Below are positions 40,755 to 48,766 of a stretch of 64,000 bases of DNA, in pieces (positions within the stretch are counted from its first letter, which is position 1; each line of letters opens with the position of its first letter). The notes under the pieces are model-generated. The model searched no databases and was not told where the DNA came from. It worked only from the letters and a program-made list of their open reading frames with translations. The position numbers were made by a program, and so were the translations under genes. The DNA comes from a virus: positions 118,303 through 182,302 of IMG/VR virus record IMGVR_UViG_3300024054_000269. One strand, 5' to 3'.

Positions 40755-40999
40755 CGTCTGAAGTTATTGAATGGTCAAAAATTGGGGATGATATCAAAAT
40801 AACGGTTTCCTTTTCAAAAGGAAATCGCTCAGAAACAAATACATACAGAGGACAATGCACAGTTTGGCACGAATATCCAAGCGGTAAGAGAGCAAGCTTA
40901 GAAATCGAAGAAGTTTTATCTGAGTATTGGGTGTTGATTAAATGGAACGAAGACAAATCATTGATTGGCAAAGAAAAGATAACAAAATTTAATGCTTAA
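40751..40999 (+). CDS. Small beta-barrel-like hypothetical protein
   Basis: 82 aa of alternating strands (DIKITVSFSKGNRSETNTY, ASLEIEEVLSEYWVLIKW), SH3/OB-like length. Function unknown. Overlaps the convergent gene by 4 bases. Confidence 0.6.
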   Translation: MTSEVIEWSKIGDDIKITVSFSKGNRSETNTYRGQCTVWHEYPSGKRASLEIEEVLSEYWVLIKWNEDKSLIGKEKITKFNA

Positions 41000-41595
41000 G
41001 GAACATTGTTTAATTTCATAATTTCATGATGTTTAGTTTCATCCCAATCTTTGGTTGAATGTCCGATTATTAAATGGTTAAGTTCATGTTGAAACGCCGT
41101 CTCCTTTAATGGCACATTCTTCTCTTTATAACCGACTATCATGTCATAACCATTTGGAATTGTGTAACCAGCTATCGGTTTAACTTTTATCCCACGAACT
41201 CTAGTTATAGGACCGGGTTGAAAATGAACCCAAATTATGTTTTTCGAAATTATTTCTTCAGGTTTATAACTTTCAACTTTAGACCATACGTCAATCATTT
41301 CTTTAACTAAATCATCAAGTCCGGATGAATCGCCGTTCCAGCCGTCAGGGTTCAACATGAATCCATATTTAGAAAACCATTTGAATTTGTCTAGCGATTT
41401 TTTCCTGGCTCTGACAAACATAATATAAATTGCAAAAAACGCGGCTGACGTCACATAAGTTCCATATATAGCTTGCTTTGGCGTTCCATCAACTGAGTAT
41501 TTGTGAAAATAAATAGCTACAACTAATGATAGAACAGCGATTAAACCGAAAGTTAGCGCATCTATCCACCTAAACCAATGCGGTTTCTTTTTCAT
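40996..41595 (-). CDS. Membrane HExxH metallopeptidase-like protein
   Basis: 199 aa. Two transmembrane helices (about 12-30 and 46-63), then a cytosolic or periplasmic domain with HELNH at 170-174, a gluzincin-type motif followed by Asp/Glu in DWDETKHHE. It could be a membrane protease. Compare the different HERVH protein at 13861. Monocistronic or followed by nothing in the same direction. Confidence 0.6.
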   Translation of the reverse strand: MKKKPHWFRWIDALTFGLIAVLSLVVAIYFHKYSVDGTPKQAIYGTYVTSAAFFAIYIMFVRARKKSLDKFKWFSKYGFMLNPDGWNGDSSGLDDLVKEMIDVWSKVESYKPEEIISKNIIWVHFQPGPITRVRGIKVKPIAGYTIPNGYDMIVGYKEKNVPLKETAFQHELNHLIIGHSTKDWDETKHHEIMKLNNVP

Positions 41596-41600
41596 CGTGT

Positions 41601-42026
41601 TTACTTCAACTTTCCATAAATTTTTCCGTAGATGCCCCTGTCAGGCATATCCAAAACTTCTGGGTTACCTGGAAGTTTGGAATCTATAAAGGCTTGTTTT
41701 GCTAAATGCGGTAAATTAGTACTAAAATTGCCGCATTTTTCTGTTATTGAGGCCTCTATCTTTACATCTCCGGCTATAGTTTTTGCTTGGTTGTAAGAAT
41801 CAGTTATTAATTCAGTTATTTTTTCTTTGGTTGGATAGGAGATAAAATGCATTGTCATTACTTTCAATCTTTGAGACAATAATATTGATATCATAATTCC
41901 GTCATCATCGGAAGTCTTTGACAAAATTAAATCATTTCTTGATTCGAACATTTTTTCGTAGGCTTTATACCTAACATCAGCCTCGACGTGTTTCTGGAAT
42001 GCTGTTCTAAATTCTGGTGTCATCAT
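41601..42026 (-). CDS. Hypothetical protein
   Basis: 141 aa, helical N-terminal half, strands (KVMTMHFISYP), not recognised. Ends 5 bases before the metallopeptidase-like gene start, so the two form an operon. Confidence 0.6.
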   Translation of the reverse strand: MMTPEFRTAFQKHVEADVRYKAYEKMFESRNDLILSKTSDDDGIMISILLSQRLKVMTMHFISYPTKEKITELITDSYNQAKTIAGDVKIEASITEKCGNFSTNLPHLAKQAFIDSKLPGNPEVLDMPDRGIYGKIYGKLK

Positions 42027-42055
42027 TTAGAAGTCTCATCAAAAATGTATTCTAA

Positions 42056-42250
42056 ATGGAAGGGGAAATGTTAAATTGTGGATGTATGGTAGGTGGTATA
42101 GCGTGCCAAACGGCTGCTGGTTTGATAAATCAATTATCTGTAGAATATGCAAATTCACTTCGTACATGGGATTGGGAGAAATTTAACAAAATAAGAGGAC
42201 AACTTGACACCCATTTTCGAAACGAAACTAAATCAACTGTTACTCGTTGA
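42056..42250 (+). CDS. Small Cys-containing helical protein
   Basis: 64 aa. CGCMVGGIACQT at the N-terminus, helical after. ATG 42068 (after GGAAGGGG) is an alternative start. Overlaps the next gene by 47 bases. Confidence 0.5.
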   Translation: MEGEMLNCGCMVGGIACQTAAGLINQLSVEYANSLRTWDWEKFNKIRGQLDTHFRNETKSTVTR

Positions 42251-42815
42251 ACAACTTACGAGTAGTATACCAGTTTATGATTGTGAATATGCTATTGTTG
42301 CCACAAACTATAAATCATTTGTTTTTAACAAACATTCGCCATTATATCTACCGCGCTTTATTAGAAATAAAGCTAACGACGACAATTGTGTGGGTAAGTT
42401 ATTATCGGTCTGGGCTGTTAAAAATAATAAACAACTTAGGCCGTATGTTAATTATTTGAATTTGACCGGAAAACAAATACGCGGGCATTTGCAGAAATTA
42501 GTGGAAAAGGTTCTTTCAAATGGGGACAGGTTCCAAGCGCTTTTGATGTCACCAGGAACATTTGTCTCCCTTGGAAAAAAGACTGGACAATTAAACGATT
42601 TGTACAAAATATATGTATCTAAACATATGAATGATGGAACGGTAGCCGCCGTCCCAATGCAAGAACAACTTGGTATGATAACAATAGTTGGTACTACAAT
42701 TGGTATGTTTATACATGGCAACATACCAATAATTGTAGACATAGTTGAAGTTTTAAAAGAAGATAAAATAGAAAGTGAAAATTTGATTTTAACAGAATCA
42801 GTTATAAATTCATAA
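42204..42815 (+). CDS. Hypothetical protein with VINS tag
   Basis: 203 aa, TTG start with AGAGG upstream. Mixed alpha/beta with strands near 25-40 and a Gly-rich hydrophobic segment (GMITIVGTTIGMFIHGN). Ends LTESVINS. Not recognised. Confidence 0.6.
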   Translation: MTPIFETKLNQLLLVEQLTSSIPVYDCEYAIVATNYKSFVFNKHSPLYLPRFIRNKANDDNCVGKLLSVWAVKNNKQLRPYVNYLNLTGKQIRGHLQKLVEKVLSNGDRFQALLMSPGTFVSLGKKTGQLNDLYKIYVSKHMNDGTVAAVPMQEQLGMITIVGTTIGMFIHGNIPIIVDIVEVLKEDKIESENLILTESVINS

Positions 42816-42998
42816 AATTTCACCAGATCCACCACAAACCGGACAAATTTTTAATTTCTTGTCTATTCTTAAATGGACCTTGCAAAGCCCACCTTTAATA
42901 ACCAAACCTTTACATTGGTGACCTTCAACACCAATGGCTTTGCACCTATGTTTTTCATGACCAGGTCTCAACCACCACCAACGTCCTTGTCCAGTCAT
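42810..42998 (-). CDS. Small zinc-finger protein
   Basis: 62 aa. C19, C29, C39, H42 and CPVCGGSG (52-59) form one or two zinc sites; N-terminus Trp-rich. Similar small proteins appear in many phages. Coupled to the upstream gene. Confidence 0.65.
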   Translation of the reverse strand: MTGQGRWWWLRPGHEKHRCKAIGVEGHQCKGLVIKGGLCKVHLRIDKKLKICPVCGGSGEIL

Positions 42999-43243
42999 AT
43001 TTTCACCAATTGTTCAATATTAAAACTAATTATGTCTGGCACATCTTTTTGATAAGAAATCGCAACAAGACATGCGCCTTTAACAAAATTTATGGCGTCA
43101 TCAGCTGACCATGCTCGTTCACCTTCAACAGCAGGCAACACTGATTTTGCTGACCAACCGTCTTCAAGTTCCTCAACAGTTATAGTTATAACGCGTTTTT
43201 TATTGCCAGAAAGGTTTTTGACTAAAACTTTGTTGTCAGCCAT
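42995..43243 (-). CDS. Small hypothetical protein
   Basis: 82 aa, strand-rich (RVITITVEELEDGW), last helix ending FNIEQLVKI. Its ATG lies in the NG codons of the upstream VVNG tag (AATGGC). Not recognised. Confidence 0.6.
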   Translation of the reverse strand: MADNKVLVKNLSGNKKRVITITVEELEDGWSAKSVLPAVEGERAWSADDAINFVKGACLVAISYQKDVPDIISFNIEQLVKI

Positions 43244-43451
43244 TTACAACACGCAAACTTTTGGTTAGGTCGCATTCTTCTTTTGTATGTTTGTGATCTC
43301 CACTGATGATCGCGTCACATTCATCACACTTACGAAGTGTGAAAGTTGCAGTTGCTGTAAACTCTCCTTGTTTAATCTCTTTTCCAGCGTTATCTTCTTT
43401 CACATAAATTTCCTTCGTTCCATCTTCATGAGTTATAACAATTTTGTCCAT
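43236..43451 (-). CDS. Tagged CxxC protein (VVNG)
   Basis: 71 aa from ATG 43451. Strands, CDEC (about 40-43), ECDL, end LRVVNG. Overlaps the next start by 8 bases. Divergent from 43494. Confidence 0.65.
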   Translation of the reverse strand: MDKIVITHEDGTKEIYVKEDNAGKEIKQGEFTATATFTLRKCDECDAIISGDHKHTKEECDLTKSLRVVNG

Positions 43452-43479
43452 GTTTTTCAAACTTAAAATACATTTACAA

Positions 43480-43496
43480 TGTAAAATTTTTGTATG
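43480..43496 (+). promoter_or_regulatory. TGTAAA box 8 nt before ATG
   Basis: TGTAAA 43480-43485, 8 bases, ATG 43494. Confidence 0.5.
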
Positions 43497-44222
43497 TCAT
43501 ATTTAAAGTATGATCACAAGATTGTAAATTCACCAAAAGTTATCAACGTATCAGATATGTCAATTGATGACGACGTAATCCAACCTTCTGAAATAAGGAA
43601 GATTGCAAGAGAAATATTTGAGTTAGACTTTGTACAAGACCAAATAAAAAAGGTTGGTGAGGTTATAACACATGATAACATTGAAATTTATTATAAATTT
43701 GAAATCATACCGATAGTTGTAAAATCAAAATTTAAACCAATAGTCAAAACCGTATTTATGTTAAATAATGAATTAACAATCATTCTAAAAGAAAAACGAA
43801 TAGTTAATATCGAAGATTTGATAAAAGTAAACCATTTGTTTGACGATGCCGCCGATGGTGATGGTGATGAATTAATAGATGATGGTAAAAATTACAACTT
43901 CGACAAATTATACGAAAATAACCCGTCAATGAATTATGACAATATCAAAGAAATAAAAATGAATTCCGAGAAACAATTTTACAAAATGGTCTTACTACAT
44001 ATGGATCGTATGTATAATATAAATGACTTCTTGGAAAAATTAAATCAATCAATTGATGATATATTTAATTCAGCTGACTATGCAGTTGATCTTGATAACG
44101 AAATTCAAAAAGCTATAATTGATAAAATTATGCCAACTTTCAATAAATTTAGTTGGGTCCCGCACGAAATACTCCATAGATGTGTTGATATGCTTACAAC
44201 TTCTGATGTAATTGATTCTTAA
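43494..44222 (+). CDS. Hypothetical protein with DVIDS tag
   Basis: 242 aa. Strand-rich centre (IEIYYKFEIIPIVVKSKFKP), an acidic DDAADGDGDELIDDG segment (about 122-136) which could bind Ca, helical end finishing LTTSDVIDS, identical in its last nine residues to 34078-34548. Function unknown. Confidence 0.65.
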   Translation: MSYLKYDHKIVNSPKVINVSDMSIDDDVIQPSEIRKIAREIFELDFVQDQIKKVGEVITHDNIEIYYKFEIIPIVVKSKFKPIVKTVFMLNNELTIILKEKRIVNIEDLIKVNHLFDDAADGDGDELIDDGKNYNFDKLYENNPSMNYDNIKEIKMNSEKQFYKMVLLHMDRMYNINDFLEKLNQSIDDIFNSADYAVDLDNEIQKAIIDKIMPTFNKFSWVPHEILHRCVDMLTTSDVIDS

Positions 44223-44244
44223 TATTTTAATTTCAACTCACAGT

Positions 44245-44853
44245 ATGGATCTTTCAAGAATTGTAAACATAGCCATTCGAATAGCACGTTCGCCAACAGC
44301 CAGCATAACATTTTGGAGCGATTCAGATGCCATTATTGATGAAATACCAGAATCTTGTTTGTGCACACAAAATCTTGAAATGAAATTGTCGGAAATTGAT
44401 GAAATGTTACGTTCAAACAATCCAGAAGAAGTTGAAGAAATTAAAAACAAATTAGAAGAATACGCACACGGTGACTGTCGTTATTGCGGGGGCTCTGGTG
44501 TTCATATAACAAAAGTTAGACGTGAAACTGAAATCAACCTATCAAACTCAAATGCCATGGCAATATTAGAGGTTCTTGGCATCAAGCCAGATTACGATGG
44601 TTCTATATCATTACCAGAGGCAAAACGAGCTTTAATGAAGGCTAAAAGCCGTTCAAGCCTTAAAAAATTTGAACGACCTGAAGAAATTCTCACAAGACCA
44701 AGAGAAATTGAAGAAGGTGTTACCGAACTTCATTCGCCATATTTTTATGGTCAAGGGCTGTCTGAATCAGACATAAAAGAGAGACTTGAAAAATTTGAAA
44801 AATTAATCAAAGAAGCTGAGGCTAACGGAGCAAAAAACATACTGTGGGGTTGA
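44245..44853 (+). CDS. Phage zinc-knuckle protein (CRYCGGSG)
   Basis: 203 aa from ATG 44245. IVNIAIRIARSP at the N-terminus (IAxxIA group), acidic helices, CRYCGGSGVHI (about 76-86), then INLSNSNAMAILEVLGI and ALMKAKSRS. The CxYCGGxG / xINLSNxNxxAxLxxLG pair is found in uncharacterised proteins of many phages. Lone CxxC with C at DCRYC. Confidence 0.7.
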   Translation: MDLSRIVNIAIRIARSPTASITFWSDSDAIIDEIPESCLCTQNLEMKLSEIDEMLRSNNPEEVEEIKNKLEEYAHGDCRYCGGSGVHITKVRRETEINLSNSNAMAILEVLGIKPDYDGSISLPEAKRALMKAKSRSSLKKFERPEEILTRPREIEEGVTELHSPYFYGQGLSESDIKERLEKFEKLIKEAEANGAKNILWG

Positions 44854-44858
44854 AATAA

Positions 44859-44888
44859 TTGACTCTTAATACAGAATTATTATATAAT
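44859..44888 (+). promoter_or_regulatory. Strong sigma-70 promoter
   Basis: TTGACT (44859-44864), 18-base spacer, TATAAT (44883-44888). The best consensus host-type promoter in the window. Confidence 0.8.
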
Positions 44889-44890
44889 GT

Positions 44891-44902
44891 CTGTGTACAC
44901 AG
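44891..44902. promoter_or_regulatory. 12-bp palindromic operator
   Basis: CTGTGTACACAG is a perfect palindrome over the predicted transcription start, directly followed by the SD AGGAG of the RHH gene. Typical of an autorepressor site. Confidence 0.65.
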
Positions 44903-44911
44903 GAGATACAC

Positions 44912-45121
44912 ATGTCACCAAAAGTAAGAATGAATCTTGAGATGAGTGAAGAATCGTATTCAAAACTTGAAAATCTGGCTGGAACTCTTCACACTTCCAA
45001 GAGTGACGTTTTGAGAAGAGCTTTGGCCCTTATAGATTATGCAGTAGAAGCCGCAAAAGATGGTAAGAAGTTTGGTTTGTCAGTTAATGGAAAACTTGAT
45101 ACAGAAATAAAGGTGTTGTGA
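44912..45121 (+). CDS. Ribbon-helix-helix (CopG/Arc-type) regulator
   Basis: 69 aa. KVRMNLEMSEESYSKLENLAGTLHTSKSDVLRRALALIDY gives the beta strand and two helices of an RHH DNA-binding domain. Likely represses its own promoter through the CTGTGTACACAG palindrome just upstream. SD AGGAG 7 bases before ATG. Could be an antitoxin, but no toxin-like partner is evident; the next gene encodes a membrane protein. Confidence 0.88.
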   Translation: MSPKVRMNLEMSEESYSKLENLAGTLHTSKSDVLRRALALIDYAVEAAKDGKKFGLSVNGKLDTEIKVL

Positions 45122-45132
45122 AACGTTAGTAT

Positions 45133-45390
45133 GTGAATATACTAGACCTACTACGTGACTCAAAATACGACATTAAAGTAAACCCGCCTGAAGATCCGGA
45201 TGAGAAAAAACATAGGCTACATAAGGATAAAATATTCTTTATATTCTCGTTATTTATAGTAGGTATAAGCATATTATTTTTGTCATATTTTGCTGTATAT
45301 GGTGAGCAAGTAATTGCACAATGGTCCAGAACAATTTTGTCTGGGTATGCTGGCGCGTTTGGTGGTTTTTTAGTTGGCAAAAAATCTTAG
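45133..45390 (+). CDS. Small two-helix membrane protein
   Basis: 85 aa, GTG start. Charged soluble N-terminus, transmembrane helix about 34-54 and a second Gly-rich one about 68-82 (AGAFGGFLVG). 11 bases after the RHH gene, probably in the same transcript. Function unknown. Confidence 0.6.
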   Translation: MNILDLLRDSKYDIKVNPPEDPDEKKHRLHKDKIFFIFSLFIVGISILFLSYFAVYGEQVIAQWSRTILSGYAGAFGGFLVGKKS

Positions 45391-45605
45391 GGCTTTAGAA
45401 GTTTCCGATCAAATTCTCTCTTCAATGTTCTAAGTTTATTTATTTCTCTTAAAGCTAACACTCTATCAGCACCAGATGTTATACTAAACAAAACTTTTTC
45501 GGCTTTTCTTGTTATTTCTATTAACATGTCAAGCGCTAAATCCGTGTCTTTTTCAGACGCTAACTTAGCAAAACCAATTAAATCATCAGCATCAAACAAA
45601 TTCAT
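45387..45605 (-). CDS. Small helical hypothetical protein
   Basis: 72 aa, all-helical, not recognised. Its start region is included in a 50-bp tandem duplication that inserted a 17-codon decoy frame between it and the upstream gene. Confidence 0.65.
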   Translation of the reverse strand: MNLFDADDLIGFAKLASEKDTDLALDMLIEITRKAEKVLFSITSGADRVLALREINKLRTLKREFDRKLLKP

Positions 45606-45677
45606 TTTGTGCAGTTCTCCGAAAACATTAAATCATCAGCATCAAACAAATTCATTTTGTGCAGTTCTCCGAAAACA
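45577..45677. repeat. Perfect tandem duplication, 50-bp period
   Basis: 45577-45627 and 45627-45677 are identical over 51 bases. It spans the 3' end of the nuclease gene and the first codons of the 72-aa gene. It leaves a short frame (MNLFDADDLMFSENCTK) starting at the first ATG and stopping at the second copy's TGA. Confidence 0.95.
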
Positions 45678-46278
45678 ATTTGACAATTCCATCATATTCA
45701 GCTTCATCCATGTTAAGCTCCCATTTGTATTTAATCAAAACCCAAGAACCTAAATATTTACACCAATAATTCTTATTTGGTGGCATCCATTCATGAGGTT
45801 GTTTGTCTCCCTTTGATCTATTGGCTGACGAACTAATAGCAATAAGGTGGGCCGGGTTGTTCAAATCATTAAAATAAGCTCTTTTTTTATCTCTGTCCCA
45901 AGCGTGGCCGCCAGAATCATGAGCTTCTTTAATTGAGACTACATGATCTATGTCTATTCCTGAAGGAGTTAGAAAAACAGAACCAGTGTATACATCTGTC
46001 CACTTGCCAGTTGCTACTCTACATTTCTTTTCATCCGTGAACGTGACTAAAATTTCAGATTCAGCTATAAGGACCTCTTGTCTAGTATCTTGACAATCTT
46101 TGTCATAATCTAACCAATAACCCCATTCGTCTCTGTTAAACAAAGGTGTTTGATCAACACTTGTTAATTTTGGATCTGATACTGGAGTTGGTGAACAAGC
46201 TAAATTCCAAGCAAAACAAATAACTCCAGATTGTATCCGCCAAATGGCCCGTTTATTAAAACCTCTGGATCTACCCAT
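45652..46278 (-). CDS. Secreted lipoprotein HNH nuclease (DUF1524/GmrSD-C type)
   Basis: 208 aa. N-terminus with RSRGFNKRAIWR then a hydrophobic stretch and NLAC looks like a lipoprotein signal. The nuclease domain has DIDHVVSIKEAHDSGGHAW, LNNPAHLIAISSSANRSKGDKQPHEWMPP and WC...W, as in secreted DUF1524 HNH nucleases. It could degrade DNA outside the cytoplasm, for example to exclude competing phages. The start overlaps the Nudix gene by 79 bases. Confidence 0.82.
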   Translation of the reverse strand: MGRSRGFNKRAIWRIQSGVICFAWNLACSPTPVSDPKLTSVDQTPLFNRDEWGYWLDYDKDCQDTRQEVLIAESEILVTFTDEKKCRVATGKWTDVYTGSVFLTPSGIDIDHVVSIKEAHDSGGHAWDRDKKRAYFNDLNNPAHLIAISSSANRSKGDKQPHEWMPPNKNYWCKYLGSWVLIKYKWELNMDEAEYDGIVKLFSENCTK

Positions 46279-46565
46279 TTGACGACACCAGATTCTTTCT
46301 GAATAGGTTTTCCGACAAAATCAGCAATAAAGCAATTTACTAACTCTTGATTATCATACGTTGAATACACTTCTTTAAGATTGAAAATATCGATTCCTGT
46401 TTCTTCTAAGACTTCCCTAACTGCAGCTTCTTCTGGAGTTTCACCTAATTCGATGTGCCCGCCCGGTAGACCAAAAGCTTCTGGATCATTTGGTCTTGAT
46501 ACAGCCAATATTTTTCCATCATCACGCCTAATCAGAACACAAACCGAAGTTGGCTGGTCTTCCAT
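46200..46565 (-). CDS. Nudix hydrolase
   Basis: 121 aa. Complete Nudix box GGHIELGETPEEAAVREVLEETGID (about 35-59; key G, E, REVLEE). Hydrolyses a nucleoside diphosphate linked to X (dNTP, ADP-ribose, NAD, cap). TAATG-coupled to the upstream gene. Confidence 0.9.
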   Translation of the reverse strand: MEDQPTSVCVLIRRDDGKILAVSRPNDPEAFGLPGGHIELGETPEEAAVREVLEETGIDIFNLKEVYSTYDNQELVNCFIADFVGKPIQKESGVVKWVDPEVLINGPFGGYNLELFVLLGI

Positions 46566-46867
46566 TAGTGTCCGTAATTAAATCCATATAAATAAGTATT
46601 TCCTGATGGAGATGGCCCAAATTCTTTGTCAACGAACCCACAGCAACCTTCTCTTGCTGCATCTTCGTATTTTTCTTCTGATTCTTGATCATCTTTTAAA
46701 GCGACTCTAAAATTGTCTGGATACTCATACATGTCTTCTTCAACCCCGCCCCAAAAACTCTTGATTTGGCTCTTCAACCAATTAAGTTCGTTATCACCAA
46801 ATTTATTTTTCACGACATTAAAGAAATCCGGTTCAGTAGCTATTTTACTTGCAATTTTATTTAACAT
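46565..46867 (-). CDS. Hypothetical protein with IASKIA N-terminus
   Basis: 100 aa from ATG 46867. MLNKIASKIATEP shares the IAxxIA start with other small proteins. Acidic, with CCGF and a Gly/Tyr-rich end (NTYLYGFNYGH). Not recognised. Confidence 0.6.
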   Translation of the reverse strand: MLNKIASKIATEPDFFNVVKNKFGDNELNWLKSQIKSFWGGVEEDMYEYPDNFRVALKDDQESEEKYEDAAREGCCGFVDKEFGPSPSGNTYLYGFNYGH

Positions 46868-46882
46868 ATAAAACAAACAGCA

Positions 46883-47065
46883 TCAAAATTCGATTAATTC
46901 TTTAGATTTAACTTCGTCAATAACTTGAGTGAATACATTTTCGAGATGATGTTTAATTGAATCTGGCATTTTGGAAGAAGCTTCTTCAAACGCTTCTTCC
47001 ATTGATTCAACTGAAACCCCCATACTGACAGCAACAGTTGTATAACCTCTAAACGTATCAGTCAA
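46883..47065 (-). CDS. Small helical protein
   Basis: 60 aa from TTG 47065 (overlapping the upstream stop); an ATG at MGVSVESM is also possible. Helical, ends SKELIEF, near the tag pattern. Not recognised. Confidence 0.45.
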   Translation of the reverse strand: MTDTFRGYTTVAVSMGVSVESMEEAFEEASSKMPDSIKHHLENVFTQVIDEVKSKELIEF

Positions 47066-47492
47066 CGTCTTCGTCGTCGATCCATTCAACTGACCATCCG
47101 TCTTCTTTATCTCGCGATTCGAGCCATTCTGAATGCTTTTCCCTGATTTGATCGAAGTCATTTTCTTTTGCAGCCTCTAAAATTTTTGATACAACAAAAG
47201 TGAAAGATCTTTCCTCATCGCGATCTTCGTCGTTTTCATCCTCTTCATATTCATCAATCTCGTCATCCTCGTACTCTTCATCATCCTCGTACTCTTCATC
47301 ATCGTAATCAATTATAGCTTTTTTAAACATAGACTCAGGTGGAAATACTAAGAATGTTCCATCTTCTTTCATGATTCCAATATCATATTCTTCTTTTTCA
47401 AGCTCATCCATCCATTCAGAGAATATTTTCCTCTGCTCCGATTCAGTTCCATAAATTGAACAATTTATTTCAAAAAAATTTCTCTTCTTCAT
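47058..47492 (-). CDS. Highly acidic low-complexity protein
   Basis: 144 aa. Residues about 68-100 are almost only Asp/Glu/Tyr (repeated DDEEYE), encoded by an 18-base slippage repeat near 47250-47310. Possible DNA mimic or binder of basic proteins. TGTAGA box 9 bases before the ATG. Confidence 0.65.
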   Translation of the reverse strand: MKKRNFFEINCSIYGTESEQRKIFSEWMDELEKEEYDIGIMKEDGTFLVFPPESMFKKAIIDYDDEEYEDDEEYEDDEIDEYEEDENDEDRDEERSFTFVVSKILEAAKENDFDQIREKHSEWLESRDKEDGWSVEWIDDEDVD

Positions 47493-47527
47493 GCTAGGTA
47501 CTCTACAACAATTCCAGTTTGTAGCTA

Positions 47528-48139
47528 CTAAACGACATAAAAACCCAACAAAAGACTAACTATTAATATGTAGGTTTCAATTTCATCTTTAGACAATTTT
47601 TCCCAATATGGATTATCATTAGGTATAAGATATTCATGGTCAAAACAATATGATCTATAACATATATTTTTATAATTTATCTTATAAGATGATTTGGATT
47701 CTAAATTGCATTTTGAACATTTATTAAATATGGCGTATCTGCCAAGTGCAACATTTGCGTATGCACCCCATTCTGTCGAATATGATGTATAAGGATCAAA
47801 ACCGCAAATGACGTATGGATCTGGTCCATTACTAATTTCAAAAATTGGAAAATCTTCAATATTTGGTTCATCATTGAATGATGATCTAAACGACATGTCT
47901 GTAAACTCAAAATCATGACCTGTGTGCGGATATTTATCACCTTTTCGTTTACTTCCGTCAACCCAAGCCAAATATTTAGCTTTACAAAATTCACAAATTG
48001 CATTAGCAACAACCATTTCTTCGTATTCATCAAAATGCGTGCCGCAATCAAATCGAGTGATTTTTCTTGGTCTCTCGACTAATACGACTTTAACTGTGTT
48101 ACAAAATGCACAATCAATGTCACCGAGATTACGCGACAT
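47528..48139 (-). CDS. Zinc-binding protein with C-terminal membrane helix
   Basis: 203 aa from ATG 48139. CAFC, FDCGTHF, CEFC and CSKC supply two zinc sites; a hydrophobic segment (about 187-203, TYILIVSLLLGFYVV) closes the protein, a tail anchor. Start overlaps the 47-aa gene upstream by 11 bases. Confidence 0.6.
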   Translation of the reverse strand: MSRNLGDIDCAFCNTVKVVLVERPRKITRFDCGTHFDEYEEMVVANAICEFCKAKYLAWVDGSKRKGDKYPHTGHDFEFTDMSFRSSFNDEPNIEDFPIFEISNGPDPYVICGFDPYTSYSTEWGAYANVALGRYAIFNKCSKCNLESKSSYKINYKNICYRSYCFDHEYLIPNDNPYWEKLSKDEIETYILIVSLLLGFYVV

Positions 48140-48272
48140 TGACCAAATCGACTCCAATTTGATCAGGCATTTCGATCGGAATGCCAAATTCAAAAATTTG
48201 TTCTTTTGGCTTCCCGTCAAAAAACCATTTTGTTAGTCTTCTATATTTTTCACCACAAAATTTATAATTCAA
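48129..48272 (-). CDS. 47-aa protein
   Basis: TTG start overlapping the stop of the YHGT gene (TTGA), frame NYKFCGEKYRRLTKWFFDG to IGVDLVNVA. It exactly bridges two genes in an operon otherwise without gaps. Tag-like VNVA ending. Confidence 0.5.
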   Translation of the reverse strand: MNYKFCGEKYRRLTKWFFDGKPKEQIFEFGIPIEMPDQIGVDLVNVA

Positions 48273-48763
48273 TGTAGAAATCGTCGGGTCAAGACATGCC
48301 AACATAATCTCAGGGCATTTTTTGGATCAAAAATAGCAACGCGCGTAATAGCAATTGATGGAATCGTGCCTAAATACGCACAATTTCCAATACCATTGAT
48401 TGAATCAGTCCAATGATGTGAATATTTTTCAAGATTCTTTCTAAACCAACGCGTCCTTTTAACCATATCGGTCTTAGGCCACGGACCATTTTGATTTCTA
48501 GTCACCTGTTCCAAAAAATCTTCATCCGGAAGGAATCTGAATTGTTCAAGTTTATTAGTATCAATTTCTACAATCCCCCATTTTCCGGAATTGGATGAAC
48601 TAGCAGCAAAATACGCTGCGTACGCAGCTGTCAAATACACAGCGTCTTTTCTGCTCGGGCACCTACTCCAGTTGCTCTTACGGTTCGTGAACAAACGAGG
48701 CAACAACCCACCAGTCAGTGACTTACGGGCAGTTGCCTCATTTGTCCCATGGTACAATAACAT
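48269..48763 (-). CDS. ADP-ribosyltransferase-like protein (YHGT motif)
   Basis: 164 aa. LYHGTNEATARKSLTGGLLPR, DAVYLTAAYAAYFAASSSNSG, WGIVEIDTNKL and LPDEDFLEQV reproduce the H-Y-(E/D) layout of ADP-ribosyltransferase/KptA-like folds, as in an uncharacterised phage family. Could modify a host protein, RNA or DNA. The NADAR protein at 18842 might act oppositely. Coupled to 48129 and 4 bases from 48767. Confidence 0.65.
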   Translation of the reverse strand: MLLYHGTNEATARKSLTGGLLPRLFTNRKSNWSRCPSRKDAVYLTAAYAAYFAASSSNSGKWGIVEIDTNKLEQFRFLPDEDFLEQVTRNQNGPWPKTDMVKRTRWFRKNLEKYSHHWTDSINGIGNCAYLGTIPSIAITRVAIFDPKNALRLCWHVLTRRFLH

Positions 48764-48766
48764 TGA

